Source: a virus. From it: 32,663 bases of DNA. Both the position numbers and the translations under genes were made by a program. Below are positions 29,862 to 32,663 of the stretch, in pieces (the stretch's first letter is position 1; every line of letters begins with the position of its first letter). The stretch is from the IMG/VR virus record IMGVR_UViG_3300033553_000164, positions 1-32,663 of that record. One strand, written 5' to 3'. The notes beneath the pieces were generated by a model. The model was not told the DNA's origin. It saw only the letters and a list, made by a program, of their open reading frames with translations, and ran no database searches.

Positions 29862-30302
29862 TTATGGTTTGAAAATAGCAATATGTTCGTTGGGTAGCCT
29901 AGTACCGAATTGCAGGTGCAACCAAGTTTTCGTTATTCTAGCATCTTCCATTCTAACGATATTAGGGTGCATGTGCTGATTTTCCATAATCGAGTCCTGA
30001 ACGGCTATCGGGTCGCGTGTCTTGAACTTTAAGTCACAACAGCGCCAAGCGTAGTGACCTGACAGCGCACTTCCTACAGGGTCGGACATAACCCTAACCC
30101 CTGAGTTTGTGAAGCCGCCTCCCCATTTGTAATCATTTATAATGATTGGCTCATTACTAATGAAATCACTCATAGTCTCTAGCGCTTTCAACATTTCAAG
30201 GGCATAGGTTTCCAGTGCGAACTTGCATGTAGCAAGGCCATAAGTCTCGATTATAGAGGGGTGTAATATTTCCTCAGCACTGAAATGCTTAGTTACTTTC
30301 AT
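29862..30302 (-). CDS. M15-type zinc peptidase, probable endolysin
   Basis: A 146-residue protein with the D-Ala-D-Ala/L-Ala-D-Glu peptidase ligands: SGHYAWRCCDLKF with H83 and D90, and WLHLQFG with H129. The N-terminal helix (HFSAEEILHPSIIE) is common in phage members of this group. It should cut peptide bridges of the cell wall. No signal peptide is seen, so it needs a holin. It sits upstream of the holin-like and spanin genes. A structural tail role is possible but less likely. Confidence 0.78.
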   Translation of the reverse strand: MKVTKHFSAEEILHPSIIETYGLATCKFALETYALEMLKALETMSDFISNEPIIINDYKWGGGFTNSGVRVMSDPVGSALSGHYAWRCCDLKFKTRDPIAVQDSIMENQHMHPNIVRMEDARITKTWLHLQFGTRLPNEHIAIFKP

Positions 30303-30327
30303 GCTGCTCGCCTTAGTTCGAGTGTTT

Positions 30328-30444
30328 TCATTGTCTAGAATCTATCAAAAACTCAAGCCCCATCGCGGTTAATGTCTGCTGTAGATCGAAGCTGTAGAAC
30401 ATTCTGCCACTTAATCCAGAACTAACCAGCAATTCGCCAACCAC
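30328..30444 (-). CDS. Possible small protein between tail paralogue and endolysin
   Basis: A 38-residue frame from GTG at 30444, which shares a base with the stop of the upstream gene (TAGTG). It reads MVGELLVSSGLSGRMFYSF at the start. The SD is weak. The only other content of this 141-base gap is the SD region of the endolysin. Confidence 0.4.
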   Translation of the reverse strand: MVGELLVSSGLSGRMFYSFDLQQTLTAMGLEFLIDSRQ

Positions 30445-30893
30445 TACAGGATCAACTCAACAAAGGCATCAACATTAACCGCGATTTCCACCATCGTTGT
30501 GCTGATAGCTCCTGCTGCAAGGCTGCCCATACCCGCTTTAATAACCAACCCTGTGAAATTAACAACGTCACCAGAGGGAATCGTTATCTTAAATGCAACG
30601 CTAGTCGATGATGATAGAGCCGCTTTTAATGCAGCCTGTCCCGCGTTGCTTGTCACCTTGCCAAGCGTCAACGGGATATTGCCAATATCTTTAGTATCCT
30701 TCAGCTTATTAGGGCTGTCCCTTCCAACTGTTTGATGGGTGAGAAGCGACCACGCGAGCGCTATTTCACCTATATCAACCACTTCGCCTATATCAACAAA
30801 TGTCAGCGCGGCATATCCTATGCTATTAAGCGTAGCGGGTAACGTTGTGGATATTCCGACAGTAGTCCCCGTATTTACTGTTACGCCAGTCAT
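30444..30893 (-). CDS. Second tail-tube-like protein (paralogue)
   Basis: A 149-residue protein that aligns over its full length with the tail tube protein at 4884-5336; more than half of the positions are the same by eye (for example VTVNTGTT at the start, GEV-DIGEIA, TLGKVT-N-GQAAL, PSGD-VN-TG, GAISTT). It lies far from the main tube gene, between receptor-binding and lysis genes. It may be a minor tube subunit, a decoration or tip protein, or a spare copy. Confidence 0.78.
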   Translation of the reverse strand: MTGVTVNTGTTVGISTTLPATLNSIGYAALTFVDIGEVVDIGEIALAWSLLTHQTVGRDSPNKLKDTKDIGNIPLTLGKVTSNAGQAALKAALSSSTSVAFKITIPSGDVVNFTGLVIKAGMGSLAAGAISTTMVEIAVNVDAFVELIL

Positions 30894-30896
30894 ATT

Positions 30897-31079
30897 TTAT
30901 TCGCCTTTATTGTTTTTATGCTTGCTGTATTTTTCGGGCGCTTTCTTTTCGTACAAATCACCGACCTTCGCACCATCGGGAGCATCAAGAAACTGATCTA
31001 TCACATGCGCTGGCATACCGGCGATCTTCTCATCAGCAATTATTTTTATAATCTTGTTGTCTTTGATTTTTGCTTTCAT
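30897..31079 (-). CDS. Small tail-associated protein
   Basis: A 60-residue protein starting MKAKIKDNKIIKII, then MPAHVIDQFLDAPDGAKVGDLYEKK. Small proteins of this pattern often follow tail fibre genes. I chose the ATG at 31079 because GGAG lies six bases upstream; an earlier TTG overlaps that SD. Confidence 0.62.
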   Translation of the reverse strand: MKAKIKDNKIIKIIADEKIAGMPAHVIDQFLDAPDGAKVGDLYEKKAPEKYSKHKNNKGE

Positions 31080-31092
31080 TTTAATCTCCAAA

Positions 31093-31728
31093 TTATCTGC
31101 CGTAAATTTTAAAGCTGCCAGTGAACGGGCCTAAGCCAACAGTGTAAAACCTGAAGCCATCTATAGCGCTAGTGTACAATAGGCTCACGACTTGTGATAG
31201 AATGATTGTGCTGTTAACCCCTTTCAGAAGATAGTCTTTATTGTCAGTAGCTCTGGGTTGATAAATATACATCTCAAAACTTGCATTGCCGCCGGGTGAT
31301 ACGGTAACAGGAGGAGAAAACAAGCCTATCTGATTGCCTACATCAGCGCCGCCGTCTCTGGGTCTCAAGTATAGAGTGGTGCTACTGCCAGCCCTGCTCA
31401 CGTTGTACGCAACAAGCCTGTATTCATCGTAAGTTGATGTCATTGCGCCGTCTATAGTAACCCCCGTACCGCCAGTGGTAGAACCAGAACCTACAAGAAT
31501 CCACGGCTTTATATCTGTTGCAAGCTGCGATGTGGTTACAGTGCTTAATGTAGCTAATGCCCCCTGACTTGTAACAGACCCAGACGAAGTAGCATAAACA
31601 ACATCAGGGGCGGTTGGGTCATTTTGCTGTATAGCGAGAGACATATCCCTCATCCTTATATTAACCGATGAAAGTATCGGTTTTTCTGTGCCTAATTCTT
31701 CATTGGTAGGCGGATTATATACTGTCAT
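31093..31728 (-). CDS. Putative receptor-binding / tail fibre protein
   Basis: A 211-residue protein. The N-terminal part (residues 1-50) is likely a tail-binding part; the C-terminal 130 residues (TIDGAMTSTYDEYRLVAYNVSRAGSSTTLYLRPRDGG, later IDGFRFYTVGLGPFTG) look like a beta-sandwich of the kind that ends small fibres or binds sugars. It comes just after the tail hub, as expected for the host-binding protein. SD AGGAGC is strong. Confidence 0.62.
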   Translation of the reverse strand: MTVYNPPTNEELGTEKPILSSVNIRMRDMSLAIQQNDPTAPDVVYATSSGSVTSQGALATLSTVTTSQLATDIKPWILVGSGSTTGGTGVTIDGAMTSTYDEYRLVAYNVSRAGSSTTLYLRPRDGGADVGNQIGLFSPPVTVSPGGNASFEMYIYQPRATDNKDYLLKGVNSTIILSQVVSLLYTSAIDGFRFYTVGLGPFTGSFKIYGR

Positions 31729-31737
31729 TCTTTGCTC

Positions 31738-32663
31738 CTAAATATATTTATCTGCGGGTGCGCCATCTGAATAATACCCTGTATCGTCTGCATAATAACC
31801 GTAAGCCGCCTTTTGGTCATCGGTAGCCGTGGCATAATCTGGTGGGCCACCATCAGCTACATCAGGCGCATAAAACCCGTAACTGCCAGAAAAAGACGAT
31901 GTAAGCGCGGTCACTTTAACACTGTGCCCCGGGTTATTTTCATCAATTTTAATCACTTGAAACTTTTTAGTCTCGTTGGCACCTGAGAACGATTGAAACT
32001 GATTAGAGTTTAACGCTAACCGTCCGGCAAGTTCAAACTTTGCATCATCTTTTACATCAATCTCAAACTCAACTATCTCTGGCGTATCGGCGAACCGCGC
32101 CAGCAGTCGACCGGCTAACTGTGATGCTTGAGCGAAGTTATTAATCCAGCGAGAAGTGATAACCTTTATCGAGTCTGTTCCGTATAAGTCAACGCTACTA
32201 CGGATTAAATCCGCTGAAATATTGGCCGCTGCGAAGTTATCAAGGTCGTTATTTTCTGAATAATCGACTTTAGAAAACCACACATGAACCTCGCTGACGC
32301 GCTGGCTCGAATCACGTTTAATGCGTATCGAGTCCTTAACAATATTATGATCTTCTGTAAAGGTATTAATCGTTACGCCGGACGGTTCAGGAGAGAGTGA
32401 TTTTATTTTGGCATCTTGAGTCTTAGCATCCCACCAAATATCAAACATGAAATCTTGAGATAGTTCACCGATGATTTTATCAATGCCTTCCGGCTTCATC
32501 AATATCCCAGTGACAGCCGCGCCGGTCATCCACAACGACTTTTCATCATCCCAGTTTTCAGGGGTTCCCGTTGCGCCGTTATCGTAGGGGATATAAGCCG
32601 CTGGCAATCCTGCGCCGGTCGTTAGCAATTCATCAAGCACATCAACCACGTTCACAGTTTCCC
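31738..32663 (-). CDS. Tail hub / tail tip protein, C-terminal part (gene crosses the circle join)
   Basis: This is the rest of the gene that starts at 991. It includes KPEGIDKIIGELSQDFMFDIWWD, then DSSQRVSEVHVWFSKVDYSE, and an end rich in Tyr/Asp/Gly (YGYYADDTGYYSDG). The last 141 bases repeat positions 1-141, so counted once the full protein is 591 residues. A GTG inside the repeat could be mistaken for a start. The Tyr-rich end may touch the receptor-binding protein encoded next. Confidence 0.8.
   Translation of the reverse strand, partial: ETVNVVDVLDELLTTGAGLPAAYIPYDNGATGTPENWDDEKSLWMTGAAVTGILMKPEGIDKIIGELSQDFMFDIWWDAKTQDAKIKSLSPEPSGVTINTFTEDHNIVKDSIRIKRDSSQRVSEVHVWFSKVDYSENNDLDNFAAANISADLIRSSVDLYGTDSIKVITSRWINNFAQASQLAGRLLARFADTPEIVEFEIDVKDDAKFELAGRLALNSNQFQSFSGANETKKFQVIKIDENNPGHSVKVTALTSSFSGSYGFYAPDVADGGPPDYATATDDQKAAYGYYADDTGYYSDGAPADKYI
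32523..32663. repeat. Right copy of the 141-bp exact terminal repeat
   Basis: Identical to positions 1-141. Removing one copy gives a circle of 32,522 bp in which the tail-hub frame is unbroken. Confidence 0.95.

Noticed and set aside
31738-32663. Tail hub as a complete 305-residue gene starting with GTG near the right edge
   Set aside because: The frame continues upstream through the join for another 286 codons to a GTG coupled to the previous gene; the apparent start is an edge effect.

Overview
The window reads as one complete small siphovirus genome of about 32.5 kb, assembled as a circle and cut open inside a tail gene. The first 141 bases are repeated exactly at the end, so the circle is 32,522 bp and the tail-hub gene runs across the join. 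The host is almost certainly a Gram-negative bacterium: there is an embedded inner-/outer-membrane spanin pair (Rz/Rz1), a periplasmic signal peptide, and NinB, NinG, lambda-P-like, Gp157 and Rad52-family genes typical of phages of gammaproteobacteria. The host genus cannot be read from the sequence.

Layout. The structural and packaging genes are all on the minus strand and read leftward from about 16.5 kb to 1 and, through the join, on to 28.6 kb. The order is terminase small and large subunits, portal (DUF4055 type), MuF-like head protein, scaffold, P22-like coat, head-tail connectors, tail terminator, tail tube, tail assembly chaperones joined by a -1 frameshift on a T7 run, tape measure, distal tail protein, tail hub, putative receptor-binding protein, a second tail-tube paralogue, and lysis genes (M15-type peptidase, membrane proteins, Rz/Rz1). 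From 21.6 to 16.5 kb, also leftward, lies an early operon with recombination genes (Rad52-like annealing protein, Gp157, NinB, NinG) and many small proteins. From 21.7 to 28.4 kb rightward genes start with a Cro-like regulator and include a T5orf172/GIY-YIG-like protein, zinc-ribbon proteins and a Dam-family methylase. Inside this rightward block a leftward unit (ribbon-helix-helix regulator, O-like initiator with tandem 10-bp iterons, lambda-P-like loader) is read from its own promoter. I see no integrase and no CI repressor.

The most unusual locus is at 9.25-11.35 kb. The MuF-like head gene carries a 336-residue intein at its conserved HPN/C motif. The splicing blocks are present, but the middle of the intein, where a homing endonuclease normally sits in the same chain, is instead the exact codon-aligned antisense of a separate 244-residue Vsr/DUF559-like (PD-(D/E)xK) endonuclease gene on the opposite strand, with its own ribosome binding site. 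The endonuclease has none of the three sense codons (TTA, CTA, TCA) that would put a stop in the intein, although nearby phage genes use them heavily. I know of no described intein with a complete endonuclease gene nested antisense in it. A second, ordinary HNH-AP2 endonuclease sits at 15.7-16.3 kb, flanked by structured non-coding DNA.
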